Shown one piece after another: positions 22,638 to 32,116 of a stretch of DNA of 35,708 nucleotides. Origin of the DNA: Nonomuraea indica (GTDB lineage: Bacteria > Actinomycetota > Actinomycetes > Streptosporangiales > Streptosporangiaceae); NCBI RefSeq assembly GCF_002850745.1, contig NZ_KZ559488.1, positions 1 to 35,708 on the forward strand. The letters run 5' to 3'. A model generated the notes under the pieces. The model was given only the letters and a program-made list of their open reading frames with translations. It had not been told where the DNA came from and made no database searches. The stretch's first letter is position 1; each line of letters opens with the position of its first letter. The position numbers and the translations under genes are program-made.

Positions 22638-23599
22638 ACCCCGAGCTGTACCTGGCCGACCTGGAGGCCAAGCCCGCCGCCCTCGCCACCCTGGCGGCGG
22701 CCCTGGAGGAGGCCGACCCGTTCGCCGGACTCCCGCCGCGGGTGGACCGGGTGCTGTTCCTCGGCATGGGCAGCTCCCGGTACGCCGCCGGGGTCGCCGC
22801 CCTGCGGCTGCGGGCCGCCGGGGTCGACGCCTACGCCGACTACGCCTCGGCCGCCGCCACCTGCCCGGCCACGCCCGGCACCCTGGTCGTGACGATCTCG
22901 GCGACGGGCGGCAGCCGGGAGACCCTCGACGCGGCGGCCCGCTACGCCGGCACCCCGGCGTTCACCGTCGCGGTCACGAACGCGCCCGGCTCCGCCGTCA
23001 CCGAGGGCGCCCGCCTGGTGGTCCCGCTGCACGCGGGCGAGGAGCGGGGCGGGGTGTCCTGCCGGACGTTCCAGCACACGCTGGCGCTCCTGCTCGCCCT
23101 GGAGTCCCGCCTCACCGGGACGCGCCGTGACGTGCCCGCCCTCGTGCGGCGCGCCGCCGAGGCCAGCGCCGACCTGCTCGACCGCCGCGACACCTGGCTG
23201 CCCCGGGCGCTGGAGCTGCTGGACGGGCCGCACGGCGTCTACACGATCGCACCCGCCGAGCGCCTGTCGTCGGCGGAGCAGTCGGCGCTGATGGTGCGCG
23301 AGGGGCCGCGCCGCCCGGCGGACGCGTGCGAGACCGGTGACTGGGCGCACGTGGACGTGTACCTCACCAAGACGCTCGACTACCGCGCGCTGCTCTTCCC
23401 CGGGTCCCGCTACGACGCGCAGGCCATGGAGTGGGTACGCCGGCGCGGCTCCACGGTGCTCGCCGTCGGCGGCGAGGTGGAGGGCGCCAAGGAGACGATC
23501 CGGTACCGCCACGACGACGACCCCGAGGTCGCCCTGCTGACCGAGACGCTGGTCGCCGAACTGGTGGCCGCCCGCTGGTGGTCGGCCGTGGCGGGCTGA
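22634..23599 (+). CDS. SIS-domain sugar isomerase/deaminase (GlmS C-terminal/AgaS-like)
   Basis: Protein of 321 residues with two SIS (phosphosugar isomerase) modules and no glutaminase domain. The first has the phosphosugar loops LFLGMGSSRYAAG (near 45) and SATGGSRETLDAAARY (near 95-110). The second starts near 200, with YTIAPAERLSSAEQSALMVREGPRRPADACETGDWAHV, where GlmS-like proteins have a conserved Glu and the AGELKHG-type segment. Such stand-alone proteins are isomerases or deaminases acting on amino-sugar phosphates. Paired with the kinase just upstream (GTGA overlap, GAGGAG six bases before the GTG), a route glucosamine to glucosamine-6-phosphate to fructose-6-phosphate is plausible. 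Activity and direction cannot be read from the sequence. Confidence 0.82.
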   Translation: MNPELYLADLEAKPAALATLAAALEEADPFAGLPPRVDRVLFLGMGSSRYAAGVAALRLRAAGVDAYADYASAAATCPATPGTLVVTISATGGSRETLDAAARYAGTPAFTVAVTNAPGSAVTEGARLVVPLHAGEERGGVSCRTFQHTLALLLALESRLTGTRRDVPALVRRAAEASADLLDRRDTWLPRALELLDGPHGVYTIAPAERLSSAEQSALMVREGPRRPADACETGDWAHVDVYLTKTLDYRALLFPGSRYDAQAMEWVRRRGSTVLAVGGEVEGAKETIRYRHDDDPEVALLTETLVAELVAARWWSAVAG

Positions 23600-23621
23600 C
23601 CGGTCGCCGCCCGATGACCGG
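23600..23621. terminator. Possible terminator between SIS gene and cvnC3
   Basis: CCGGTC (23600-23605) pairs with GACCGG (23616-23621) across a 10-base loop, directly after the SIS stop and before the convergent cvnC3 end. The 79-bp gap holds several further short GC inverted repeats but no U-tract. Confidence 0.4.
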
Positions 23622-23678
23622 CCCGCGGAGGACCTGACCGGCAGCCGGGTCGCACCGGCCGCCGGAGGGCTCCTCGGG

Positions 23679-24047
23679 TCAGAGGCGGCGCAGGCCGGTG
23701 AGGACCCGTTCGAGCAGGCGCGTGTCCGGCCGGCCCGCCTCGTGCTGCGGCTGGTAGACGCGGACCAGCCCCTCGGCCTCCATGTCCGCCACCAGCACCC
23801 TCGCCACCCCGAGCGGGATGGCGAGCAGCGCGGAGACCTCCGCCACCGACCGCACCTGGCGGCACAGCTCGCTGATCGCCCGGTACTCCCGGGGGTAGGC
23901 CATGCCGAGCTGGGCGGACGTCGCGGACGACACCAGCGCCTCCATGGCGAGCCCGTTGCGCGGCGCCGTGCGCCCGCCGGTGACGGCGTACATCCGGACC
24001 AGGGAGCTGCGCTCGGGCTCCGGCTCGCCGTCATGCCACGATGCCAA
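23679..24047 (-). CDS. cvnC: CvnC, DUF742 protein (cvn3)
   Basis: DUF742 protein of 122 residues with the shortest N-terminal tail of the four. Conserved features are SSLVRMYAVTGGRTAPRNGLAMEALVSSATSA, then EYRAISELCRQVRSVAEVSALLAIPLGVARVLVADMEAEGLVRVYQP, and LERVLTGLRRL at the end. The start is a TTG at 24047 with AGGAGG five bases upstream, 12 bp after the cvnA3 stop. In the other three loci a Roadblock gene separates cvnA from cvnC; here they are adjacent. In cvn2 and cvn4 a GTPase gene overlaps the cvnC 3' end; here nothing follows on this strand except the convergent SIS gene. The protein itself looks complete. Confidence 0.94.
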   Translation of the reverse strand: MASWHDGEPEPERSSLVRMYAVTGGRTAPRNGLAMEALVSSATSAQLGMAYPREYRAISELCRQVRSVAEVSALLAIPLGVARVLVADMEAEGLVRVYQPQHEAGRPDTRLLERVLTGLRRL

Positions 24048-24059
24048 CGTCGCCTCCTC

Positions 24060-26750
24060 TCACTCGTCCTCCTGCAGCTCGGCACGGCCCCTGCGGACGC
24101 CCTGCTGGTAGCTGGCCAGCCTGCTGCGCAGCCGGTCGGGCGACACCGGTGGCGGCGGCGGGACCGGCGCGGCGGGGGCCGCCGAGCCGGGCACGAGGTT
24201 GGCCTTCGGCGTCCGCTTGGGCAGCCCGGACGAGGTGGTGCCGCCCCGCACCGGCTCGCCGGCCAGGTCCGCCGCCTGCCATCCCACGTCGGCCGGGGTC
24301 GACCAGGTCTCCTCGCGCCGGCCGGGCGTGGCCGACGGTTTGGTGAACCAGCTGCTCGAGTCCATGGACGCGTAGATGGGCAGGAAGTCGTCCCCCGCCT
24401 CGGCCGGCGGCGCCGGCTGCGGCGTCGGCGCGGGCATCGGAATCTCGACCGAGTTGGTGCGGTCCTGCGTGAACCACGACGACTCCTCGCCGGGCGCCAC
24501 GCCGTCGAACGACGGGTGCCCGTAGCCGGGCATCGACGGGGTGGGCGCCAGCGCCATGGACGCGAACGGCGCGGTCTCGGCGCCGCCGTGGGCGGGCTCG
24601 GGCAGCCCCGCGTGCTGGCCGGCGTACGGCGAGCCCGGCACCGGCCGGTCCGGCGAGCCGTACCCGGTGCCGTACGGCGATCCGTGCGCCGGCCCCTGCG
24701 GCGAGCCGCGCTGCGCCCCCAGTGGCGAGCCGGGCGCGGAGCCCTGCATCGGGACCTGCACCGCCGGGGCCTGGGCGGCCGCCGGCGCTCCCGGCATCCC
24801 CGTGAGCAGCGCCTCCGGCAACAGGACCATGGCGGTCAGCCCGCCGACGTCCTGGCTGCGGAGCTGGACCCGGATGTTGTGCCGCAGCGCCAGCCGGCCG
24901 ACCACGAACAGGCCCATCCGCCGGGAGACCGACACGTCCACGACGGGCGGGTTCGCCAGGCGGTGGTTGGCCTGGGCCAGTTCCTCGGGCGTCATGCCGA
25001 TGCCGTGGTCGGACACCGCGATCATCAGCCCGCCGCCGTCGATGCGGTTGCTGGAGATGACGACCTTGGTGTCGCTGGAGGAGAACGAGACGGCGTTCTC
25101 CACCAGCTCGGCGAGCAGGTGGACGACGTCCGTCACCGCCTGGCCGGCGATGGCCGCCTCGGAGCGGACCTGGATGCTCACGCGGTCGTAGCTCTCGACC
25201 TCGCCGAGCGCCGCGCGGACCACGTCGAGCAGCTCGACCGGCTGGCTCCACTTGCGCGCGGCCTCCTGGCCGGCGAGGACGAGGAGGTTCTCGCTGTTGC
25301 GGCGCATGCGGGTGGCCAGGTGGTCGAGCTTGAACAGGTCGCCCAGCCGGGTGTCGTCGCGCTCGCCGCGCTCCAGCCGTTCGATCAGCGTGAGCTGACG
25401 TTCGACGAGCGTCTGGCTGCGCCGTGACAGGTTGACGAACATGGCGTTGACGTTCGACCGCAGCCTCGCCTCGTCGCCCGCCAGCCGCACGGCCTCCCGG
25501 TGGACCTCGTCGAAGGCGCGGGCCACCTCACCGACCTCGTCCTTGGAGAAGACGCCGATCGGCTGGATCTCCACGTCCACCGCGCCGTCCCGGGCCTCGC
25601 GCAGCCGCTGGACGAACTCCGGCAGCCGGTGGCCGGCGATCTCCAGGGCCTCGCCGCGCAGCCGGCGCAGCGGGCGTACCAGCGACCTCGCCACGCCGGT
25701 CGTGATCAGCAGGACGGCCACCAGGAGGGCGAGCACGGCAGCGGCGATGACGTAGGCGCGCCGCTGTTCGGCCTCGCTGAGCGCCTGGCTGCGGGCGACG
25801 ATGCCGGCGGCCTGGCGGCGCTCGACCGTGCGCATCGCGTCGACGATCACGCCGGCCGCCTCGGACCACTCGCGGGCGTCGTCGCGCTCGGCGAGGTCGA
25901 GGCCGCGCAACGGCTGCCCGGCCGTGGCCCGGATCAGCACGAGCTCGCGCAGGAACAGCATACGGTCGGCGGAACGGCCGTTGACGGTCTCGTCGAAGAA
26001 GCGGCGCTCGCCGGCGGTGGCCTCGGCGGCGAAGCGCCTGCGCTCGGCCTGCTCGCGGGAGATCTCACCGAGGAAGCCCTGCAACTGCTGGGCGTCGAAG
26101 GCGCCCTCCACCAGCACGGTGGTGACCAGGGCCTGCTGCACCGCGACGCTCTCCTTGGCCCTGGCCAGCGCGTCGAGCATGCGGATCTGGCGGAAGAGCT
26201 CGTCGTCCTGGCTGCCCTTGACCAGCTCGGCGTGCACGGACAGCAGGTCGCCGAGGATCGTGGTGTAGAGGTCCACGGACGCGGCGGGCAGCAGGTCTCC
26301 CTCCAGGGCCTGATCGCGCAGGGCGCCCAGGTCGCCGAACCGGCTGACCATGGCCTCCAGCTGGTCGGCGGTGCGGCCGGTGACCTCGCCCCGCAGCTCG
26401 TCGGCGCCGCTCTTGACCCGCTCGATCGCCTGGTCCACCTCGACCGTGCGCTCGGTCACGGCGCGCGCCCCGTCGGCGGGGCGTCCCCTGGCGATGTGCC
26501 AGGCGACCTGCGCCCGTTCCGCCGACAGCGCGTGGGTGAGCCCGCCGACCTGCTCCGACAGGCGGGCCAGCCGGTTGGTGCGGTCGTAGTCGGCCGCCGC
26601 GCCGGTCGAGGCGAACACCTGCACGCCGCCGAGCAGGACGGCCGCGGCGGTCGGGACGAGGATGAGTGCGACGAGCCGCGCGCGGACGCGCCAGTTGCGC
26701 AGGCGCCAGCTCCCCCCGTGCGCCTGCCGCACGTCTGTTTCTGTACTCAC
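24060..26750 (-). CDS. cvnA: CvnA, nitrate/nitrite-sensor-like histidine kinase (cvn3)
   Basis: Sensor-kinase-like membrane protein of 896 residues, the shortest complete CvnA here. LRNWRVRARLVALILVPTAAAVLLGGV gives the first membrane segment. The extracytoplasmic helical region follows, then a second membrane segment (YVIAAAVLALLVAVLLITTGV), a HAMP-like stretch, the His box LFKLDHLATRMRRNSENLL, and an HATPase domain with ELVENAVSFSS and DHGIGM. The tail is rich in GSPYG/GSP units and ends with DFLPIYASMDSSSWF, GLPKRTPKANLVPG and RLASYQQGVRRGRAEL. GTG at 26750 (MSTETDVRQ) is chosen because its context is shared with cvnA1 and cvnA2. Although its own locus lacks cvnB and cvnD, the tail motifs thought to be for partners are kept. 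The upstream element at 26821-26855 is shared with cvnA2. Confidence 0.93.
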   Translation of the reverse strand: MSTETDVRQAHGGSWRLRNWRVRARLVALILVPTAAAVLLGGVQVFASTGAAADYDRTNRLARLSEQVGGLTHALSAERAQVAWHIARGRPADGARAVTERTVEVDQAIERVKSGADELRGEVTGRTADQLEAMVSRFGDLGALRDQALEGDLLPAASVDLYTTILGDLLSVHAELVKGSQDDELFRQIRMLDALARAKESVAVQQALVTTVLVEGAFDAQQLQGFLGEISREQAERRRFAAEATAGERRFFDETVNGRSADRMLFLRELVLIRATAGQPLRGLDLAERDDAREWSEAAGVIVDAMRTVERRQAAGIVARSQALSEAEQRRAYVIAAAVLALLVAVLLITTGVARSLVRPLRRLRGEALEIAGHRLPEFVQRLREARDGAVDVEIQPIGVFSKDEVGEVARAFDEVHREAVRLAGDEARLRSNVNAMFVNLSRRSQTLVERQLTLIERLERGERDDTRLGDLFKLDHLATRMRRNSENLLVLAGQEAARKWSQPVELLDVVRAALGEVESYDRVSIQVRSEAAIAGQAVTDVVHLLAELVENAVSFSSSDTKVVISSNRIDGGGLMIAVSDHGIGMTPEELAQANHRLANPPVVDVSVSRRMGLFVVGRLALRHNIRVQLRSQDVGGLTAMVLLPEALLTGMPGAPAAAQAPAVQVPMQGSAPGSPLGAQRGSPQGPAHGSPYGTGYGSPDRPVPGSPYAGQHAGLPEPAHGGAETAPFASMALAPTPSMPGYGHPSFDGVAPGEESSWFTQDRTNSVEIPMPAPTPQPAPPAEAGDDFLPIYASMDSSSWFTKPSATPGRREETWSTPADVGWQAADLAGEPVRGGTTSSGLPKRTPKANLVPGSAAPAAPVPPPPPVSPDRLRSRLASYQQGVRRGRAELQEDE

Positions 26751-26820
26751 CGAACAACCCCTCGCCCGATATCGGCGTATGCGGAGGCCCTGGGACTCCT
26801 GGGAAAAAAGCAACAGGTCC

Positions 26821-26855
26821 GGGCAATTGGAGCACATCGCTGCGGGTTCAGCCAA
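26821..26855 (-). promoter_or_regulatory. cvnA: Conserved promoter-like element upstream of cvnA3
   Basis: Plus strand GGGCAATTGGAGCACA (26821-26836), 13 bases, then AGCCAA. On the coding strand this is TTGGCT-N13-TGTGCTCCAATTGCCC. It matches the cvnA2 element at 14 of 16 positions in the core, plus the TTGGCY box, and starts 71 bp before the GTG. Confidence 0.5.
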
Positions 26856-27036
26856 GGATCAAAAGCTGACAAACGTTAACTGACGCCTCCCATGCCCCGC
26901 GAAGTTGGAGCTCCATCTTCTTGATCGCTTTGCCGGCGGCGAGACCTGAATGCCGATGCCCCTCCCTCTCTGGGCGGATAAATACGGCTGTCCGATAACA
27001 CCGGCGCAGTAAGAGGCCCACGCCACCGGCACGGCG

Positions 27037-27066
27037 TTGAGATTTGCGTAATGCGGGCCCTATGTT
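27037..27066 (+). promoter_or_regulatory. Sigma70-type promoter for the betaine-type operon
   Basis: TTGAGA (27037-27042), an 18-bp spacer and TATGTT (27061-27066), 26 bp before the GTG of the ATPase gene. That implies a short leader of about 20 bases containing GAGGAGG. The match to the housekeeping consensus is good; it has not been tested. Confidence 0.6.
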
Positions 27067-27092
27067 GAGCCCCGATCAACGAGGAGGCGAGC

Positions 27093-28198
<1,106 letters not shown>

Positions 28199-28202
<4 letters not shown>

Positions 28203-30139
28203 GCGTCGCGGCCGTCTCCTCCCCCTCCCGCCCCCACCTGCCGAGATGGGCCGCCCCCGCCGGGGCCGTCGTGCTGTTCGCCGTCGCCTACCTGGCCTTC
28301 CGCGGCACGGCCACGCTGCCCCACGACGACGAGGCCGCGCCGTTCGTGGCGATCACCGAACTGCGCGAGTGGGTGGACGCGAACAAGAACTCCAACCCGC
28401 TCTTCCTCTACGTCGTCAACTACGTCCGCCTGCTGGTCGGCTGGATCCACGTCACCCTCGCCGGAGCGCTGCACGCGCTCGGCTGGCCGGGCCTGATCGG
28501 TCTCATGGGCGCCGTGGGTTGGGCGACCGGCGGCCTGCGGGTCGGCCTGCTGGGCGTGGCCGGCTTCGCCGCGTTCGGCGTACTGGGCGTGTGGGAGTCG
28601 AGCGTGGACACGCTCGCCCTGGTCGGCACGGCGGTGCTGCTGTCGCTGGCCACCGGCCTGCCGCTGGGCGTGTGGGCCGGGCGCTCGCCCCGGCTGCGGC
28701 GGGCACTCAACCCGGTGCTGGACGTCATGCAGATCATGCCCACATTCGCCTACCTGGCGCCGATGGTGCTGTTCTTCCAGATCGGCGCGCCCGCCGGCGC
28801 GGTCGCGACCATGATCTACGCGATCCCGCCGGCCATCCGCATCACGGCGCTGGCCATCGACCAGGTCTCCCCCGCCGCGGTCGAGGCGTCCACCTCGCTC
28901 GGCGCGACGCGCTGGCATACGCTGCGCAAGGTGCACCTGCCGCTGGCGCGCTCGACGATGACGCTGGCGGTCAACCAGACCATCATGATGGCGCTGTCGA
29001 TGGTGGTCATCGCCAACCTCATCTCCGCGCCGGGCCTGGGCTCCGACATCATCCGCGGGCTGTCCCGGCAGAACGTCGGCATCATGCTCCCCGCCGGGCT
29101 CGCGATCGTCGTCATGGCGGTGGTGCTCGACCGGACCACGATGGCCGCGGCGCGGCGGCACCGCGGCGACGGCGGGCAGCCGGCCGGGCCGCGCTGGACG
29201 CGGGTGGCGGGCGCCGCCGTGCTCGCCGGCGCCGGCGTGACGCTGACGTACGCGCTGCCGGCCGCGCTGGTGGCCGGGTGGCCCGCCGGCTGGGTGCTGC
29301 CGATGGCCGGCCCGGTCAACGACGCGGTGCGCTGGGCCGAGACCACCTGGTACGACGTCACCGAGTCGGTCAAGAACGTGACGAGCGAGGTCGTGCTCAA
29401 CCCGCTGCAGGAACTGCTCACCTCGGCGCCGTGGTGGCTGGTGGCCGCCGCCGTCCTGCTGCTCGCCCGGTGGGCGAGCGGGTGGCGGCCGGCGCTCACG
29501 GCGCTCGGCTGCCTGCTGGCCATCGCGCTGCTCGGCCTGTGGGAGCACAGCATGGTGACGCTGTCGATGGTGGTCGTCGCCGTGCTGGCCGTCCTGGGCG
29601 TGGGTCTGGTGCTGGGCGTGGCGGCGGCCCGCTCCGCGTGGTTCTCCGCCGTCCAACGGCCGCTGCTGGACGCCGCCCAGACCATGCCGTCGTTCGTCTA
29701 CCTGCTGCCCGCCCTGGCGCTGTTCGGGCCCACCAAGTTCACCGCGATCTTCGCCTCCGTGATCTACGCGGCGCCGCCGGTGGTCCGGCTGGTCGAGGAG
29801 GGCGTGCGCAAGGTGCCGCCCGCGGTGGTCGAGGCCGCCGTGGCCGCCGGTTCCACGCCCGGCCAACTGCTGCGCAAGGTGCAGCTGCCGATGGCCCGCG
29901 AGTCCATCCTGCTGGCCGCCAACCAGGGCATCGTGCTCACCCTCGCCATGGTCGTGCTCGGCGCGCTCGTCGGCGGCGGGGCGCTCGGCTACGACGTGGT
30001 CTCCGGCTTCTCCCAGCGCACCAACTTCGGCATGGGCTTCGCCGCGGGAGTGGCGATCGTCCTGCTCGGGATCATGCTCGACCGCATCACGCAGGGTGCC
30101 GACAGGCGCCCCTCCCCCCATCGAAGGATGTTCAGATGA
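28199..30139 (+). CDS. Double-length glycine betaine-type ABC transporter permease
   Basis: Membrane protein of 646 residues made of two ProW/OpuAB-like permease units in one chain. Each has a leading transmembrane region, a BPD_transp_1 core and its own coupling loop: EASTSLGATRWHTLRKVHLPLARSTM near 229 and EAAVAAGSTPGQLLRKVQLPMARESI near 544. Further matching pairs are DVMQIMPTFAYLAPMVLF / DAAQTMPSFVYLLPALALF and MMALSMVVIANLISAPGLGSD / VLTLAMVVLGALVGGGALGYD. A single polypeptide can therefore supply both halves of the channel. The halves are diverged, so the fusion is old. The start overlaps proV and the stop overlaps the receptor ATG (both ATGA), so the genes are coupled. Confidence 0.93.
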
Positions 30140-31101
30140 AGATTCGCCTGCTCGCAGGCCTGCTCGTGCTCGGACTCGCCGCGGGATGCGGCGGCGCCAA
30201 GGTGGAGGACACGCCCACGTCCGCCGCCTCGCCACCCGCCACCGGCGCGTCGGGCGGCGGCACCGTGAAGATCGCGATCAACCCGTGGGTGGGGTACGAG
30301 GCGAGCGCCAACGTGGTGGCCCACCTGCTGAAGAACGAGCTGGGCTACACCGTCGAGTTACCGGAGATCAAGGAGCAGCTCGCCTGGGAGGGCTTCGAGA
30401 CCGGCGACGTGGACGTCATCATCGAGAACTGGGGTCACCCCGACCTGAAGAAGAAGTTCATCGAGGAGAAGAAGGTCGCCCAGGAGGCGGGCTCGACGGG
30501 CAACAAGGGCGTCATCGGCTGGTACATCCCCAAGTGGATGGCGGACGAGCACCCCGGCATCACCGACTACAAGAACCTCAACAAGTACGCCCACCTGTTC
30601 AGGACCTCGGAGTCGGGCGGCAAGGGCCAGCTGCTGTTCGGCGACCCGTCGTACGTGAGCAACGAGGACGCGCTGATCAAGAACCTGAAGCTGGACCTCA
30701 AGGTGGTCACCGGCGGCAGCGAAGCGGCGCTGATCAAGGCCGCGCAGCAGGCGCAGGAGCAGAAGAAGCCGCTGCTGTTCTACTTCTGGGACCCGCACTG
30801 GCTCTTCAGCAAGACGGAGCTGGTCCGGGTCAACCTGCCCGCGTACACCGAGGGCTGCGACGCCGACCCCAAGAAGGTAGCCTGCGACTACGCGGAGATG
30901 GACCTCGACAAGATCGTGAGCACGAAGTTCGCGCAGTCCGGCGGCAAGGCCTACGAACTCGTGAAGAACTTCAGCTGGACCAACGAGGACCAGAACGCGG
31001 TCGCCGACGACATGACCAACAACGGCATGACCGGTGAGCAGGCCGCGAAGAAGTGGATCGAGGCCAACCCCGCCAAGTGGCAGGCCTGGATCCCGAAGTA
31101 A
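30136..31101 (+). CDS. Glycine betaine/choline-type binding lipoprotein (OpuAC family), first copy
   Basis: Receptor lipoprotein of 321 residues. The signal peptide has lipobox LAAGC, so Cys18 is the likely lipid anchor, and a Thr/Ser/Pro/Gly-rich linker follows. The OpuAC fold has VKIAINPWVGYEASANVVAHLL, a GDVDVIIENWGHPD segment, IGWYIPKWM and LLFYFWDPHWLF. The many Trp and Tyr residues fit a cage for a quaternary amine. Two cysteines (GCDADPKKVACDY) may form a disulfide. ATG at 30136 overlaps the permease stop, with GAAGGA upstream. The choice among betaine, choline, carnitine or proline betaine cannot be made by reading. Confidence 0.92.
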   Translation: MKIRLLAGLLVLGLAAGCGGAKVEDTPTSAASPPATGASGGGTVKIAINPWVGYEASANVVAHLLKNELGYTVELPEIKEQLAWEGFETGDVDVIIENWGHPDLKKKFIEEKKVAQEAGSTGNKGVIGWYIPKWMADEHPGITDYKNLNKYAHLFRTSESGGKGQLLFGDPSYVSNEDALIKNLKLDLKVVTGGSEAALIKAAQQAQEQKKPLLFYFWDPHWLFSKTELVRVNLPAYTEGCDADPKKVACDYAEMDLDKIVSTKFAQSGGKAYELVKNFSWTNEDQNAVADDMTNNGMTGEQAAKKWIEANPAKWQAWIPK

Positions 31102-31111
31102 CCCCCCTCGA

Positions 31112-31137
31112 CCGGGCTCCGCTGGAGCGGGGCCCGG
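31112..31137 (+). terminator. Hairpin between the two binding-protein genes, possible attenuator
   Basis: Outer arms CCGGGC (31112-31117) and GCCCGG (31132-31137) enclose an inner CTCC-GCT-GGAG stem, in the 51-bp gap between the two receptor genes. Such a hairpin may lower readthrough, so that the first receptor is made in excess, or may protect the upstream mRNA. Confidence 0.5.
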
Positions 31138-31152
31138 CACCCGGAGACCCCC

Positions 31153-32085
31153 ATGCGAAAGACACTCCTGGCACCGCTCGCGGCGGTCCTGATGCTGACG
31201 GCCTGCTCCGGTGCGGAGCCGGCGTCCGCGCCCCGGGCCACGAAGGTGGTCAAGATCGACGTGCACGCCTGGGACGGCTACGCCGCCCAGGCCGCCGTGC
31301 TGGCCCACCTGCTGAAGCACGAGCTCGGCTACGAGGTGCGCACGCGGAAGGCGAAGGAGGACGACTCCTGGGCGGACTTCGAGACCGGCGAGGTCGACGT
31401 CATCGTCGAGAACTGGGGCCACGCCGAGCAGAAGCAGGAGTTCATCGAGGAGAAGAAGGTCGCGCTCTCGGCGGGTCTCACCGGCAACAAAGGCGTGATC
31501 GGCTGGTACGTCCCCGAGTGGATGGTCAAGAAATATCCCGACATCACCAACTGGCGAAACCTGAACAAGTACGCGCCGCTGTTCCGTACCGACAAGTCCG
31601 GACAGGCCGGGCAGTTCCTCGCGGGTGACCCGACGTTCGTGACCAACGACGAGACCCTCGTGAAGAACCTCGGCCTCAATTACAAGGTCGTCTACTCCGG
31701 CAGCGAGGCGGCGTTGATCAAAGCGGCGCAGGACGCCACCCGCAACCGCAAGCCGCTGCTGATGTATTTCTACGAGCCGCAGTGGCTGTTCGCGAAGGTC
31801 GAACTCGTGAAGATCAATCTGCCGCCGTACGCCATCGGCTGTGACGCCCGGCCGGCGAAGGTCGCCTGCGACTACCCGCCCTACCTCCTCGACAAGATCG
31901 TCAGCCGGTCGTTCGCCGAGCAGGGCGGCAAGGCCTACGAGCTGGTCCGCAACTTCACCTGGGCCAACGAGCACCAGAACGCGGTCGCCAGCGACATGGT
32001 CAACAACGACCTCACTCCCGAGCAGGCCGCCGAGCGGTGGGTCGCCGAGAACAAGATCGTGTGGAAGGACTGGATCCCCCGCTGA
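31153..32085 (+). CDS. Glycine betaine/choline-type binding lipoprotein (OpuAC family), second copy
   Basis: Second receptor lipoprotein, 310 residues, a clear paralogue of the preceding gene along its whole length. The lipobox is LTAC (Cys18). Equivalent segments differ in ways that may change the ligand: VHAWDGYAAQAAV versus INPWVGYEASANV, WYVPEWM versus WYIPKWM, YFYEPQWLF versus YFWDPHWLF, and CDYPPYLLDKIV versus CDYAEMDLDKIV. The cysteine pair is kept. It lacks the long linker of the first copy. ATG follows GGAG. Parts of the gene (about 31520-31830) use more A/T-ending codons (AAATATCCC, CTCAATTAC, ATGTATTTC) than its neighbours, which may point to a separate origin. Both receptors probably feed the same fused permease. 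Confidence 0.91.
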   Translation: MRKTLLAPLAAVLMLTACSGAEPASAPRATKVVKIDVHAWDGYAAQAAVLAHLLKHELGYEVRTRKAKEDDSWADFETGEVDVIVENWGHAEQKQEFIEEKKVALSAGLTGNKGVIGWYVPEWMVKKYPDITNWRNLNKYAPLFRTDKSGQAGQFLAGDPTFVTNDETLVKNLGLNYKVVYSGSEAALIKAAQDATRNRKPLLMYFYEPQWLFAKVELVKINLPPYAIGCDARPAKVACDYPPYLLDKIVSRSFAEQGGKAYELVRNFTWANEHQNAVASDMVNNDLTPEQAAERWVAENKIVWKDWIPR

Positions 32086-32091
32086 GGCGCC

Positions 32092-32112
32092 GTACCGTAC
32101 GGTGTACCGTGC
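32092..32112. promoter_or_regulatory. Palindromic operator just upstream of the second TetR gene
   Basis: The 31-bp gap between the second receptor and the TetR gene holds GTACCGTACGGTGTACCGT, with the perfect 10-bp palindrome ACCGTACGGT at 32094-32103. The half-site recurs three times. The position directly before the GTG suggests autoregulation. Confidence 0.6.
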
Positions 32113-32116
32113 GAGG

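Larger units (their letters stand above)
26751..27092. promoter_or_regulatory. Divergent control region between cvnA3 and the betaine-type operon
   Basis: A 342-bp gap with promoters for both sides. The cvnA side holds the conserved element at 26821-26855. The transporter side holds the promoter at 27037-27066. Between them lie small palindromes (AACGTT and GTTAAC near 26873-26880, TGGAGCTCCA near 26906) and a more A/T-rich stretch. No gene or structured RNA was recognised. Confidence 0.6.
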
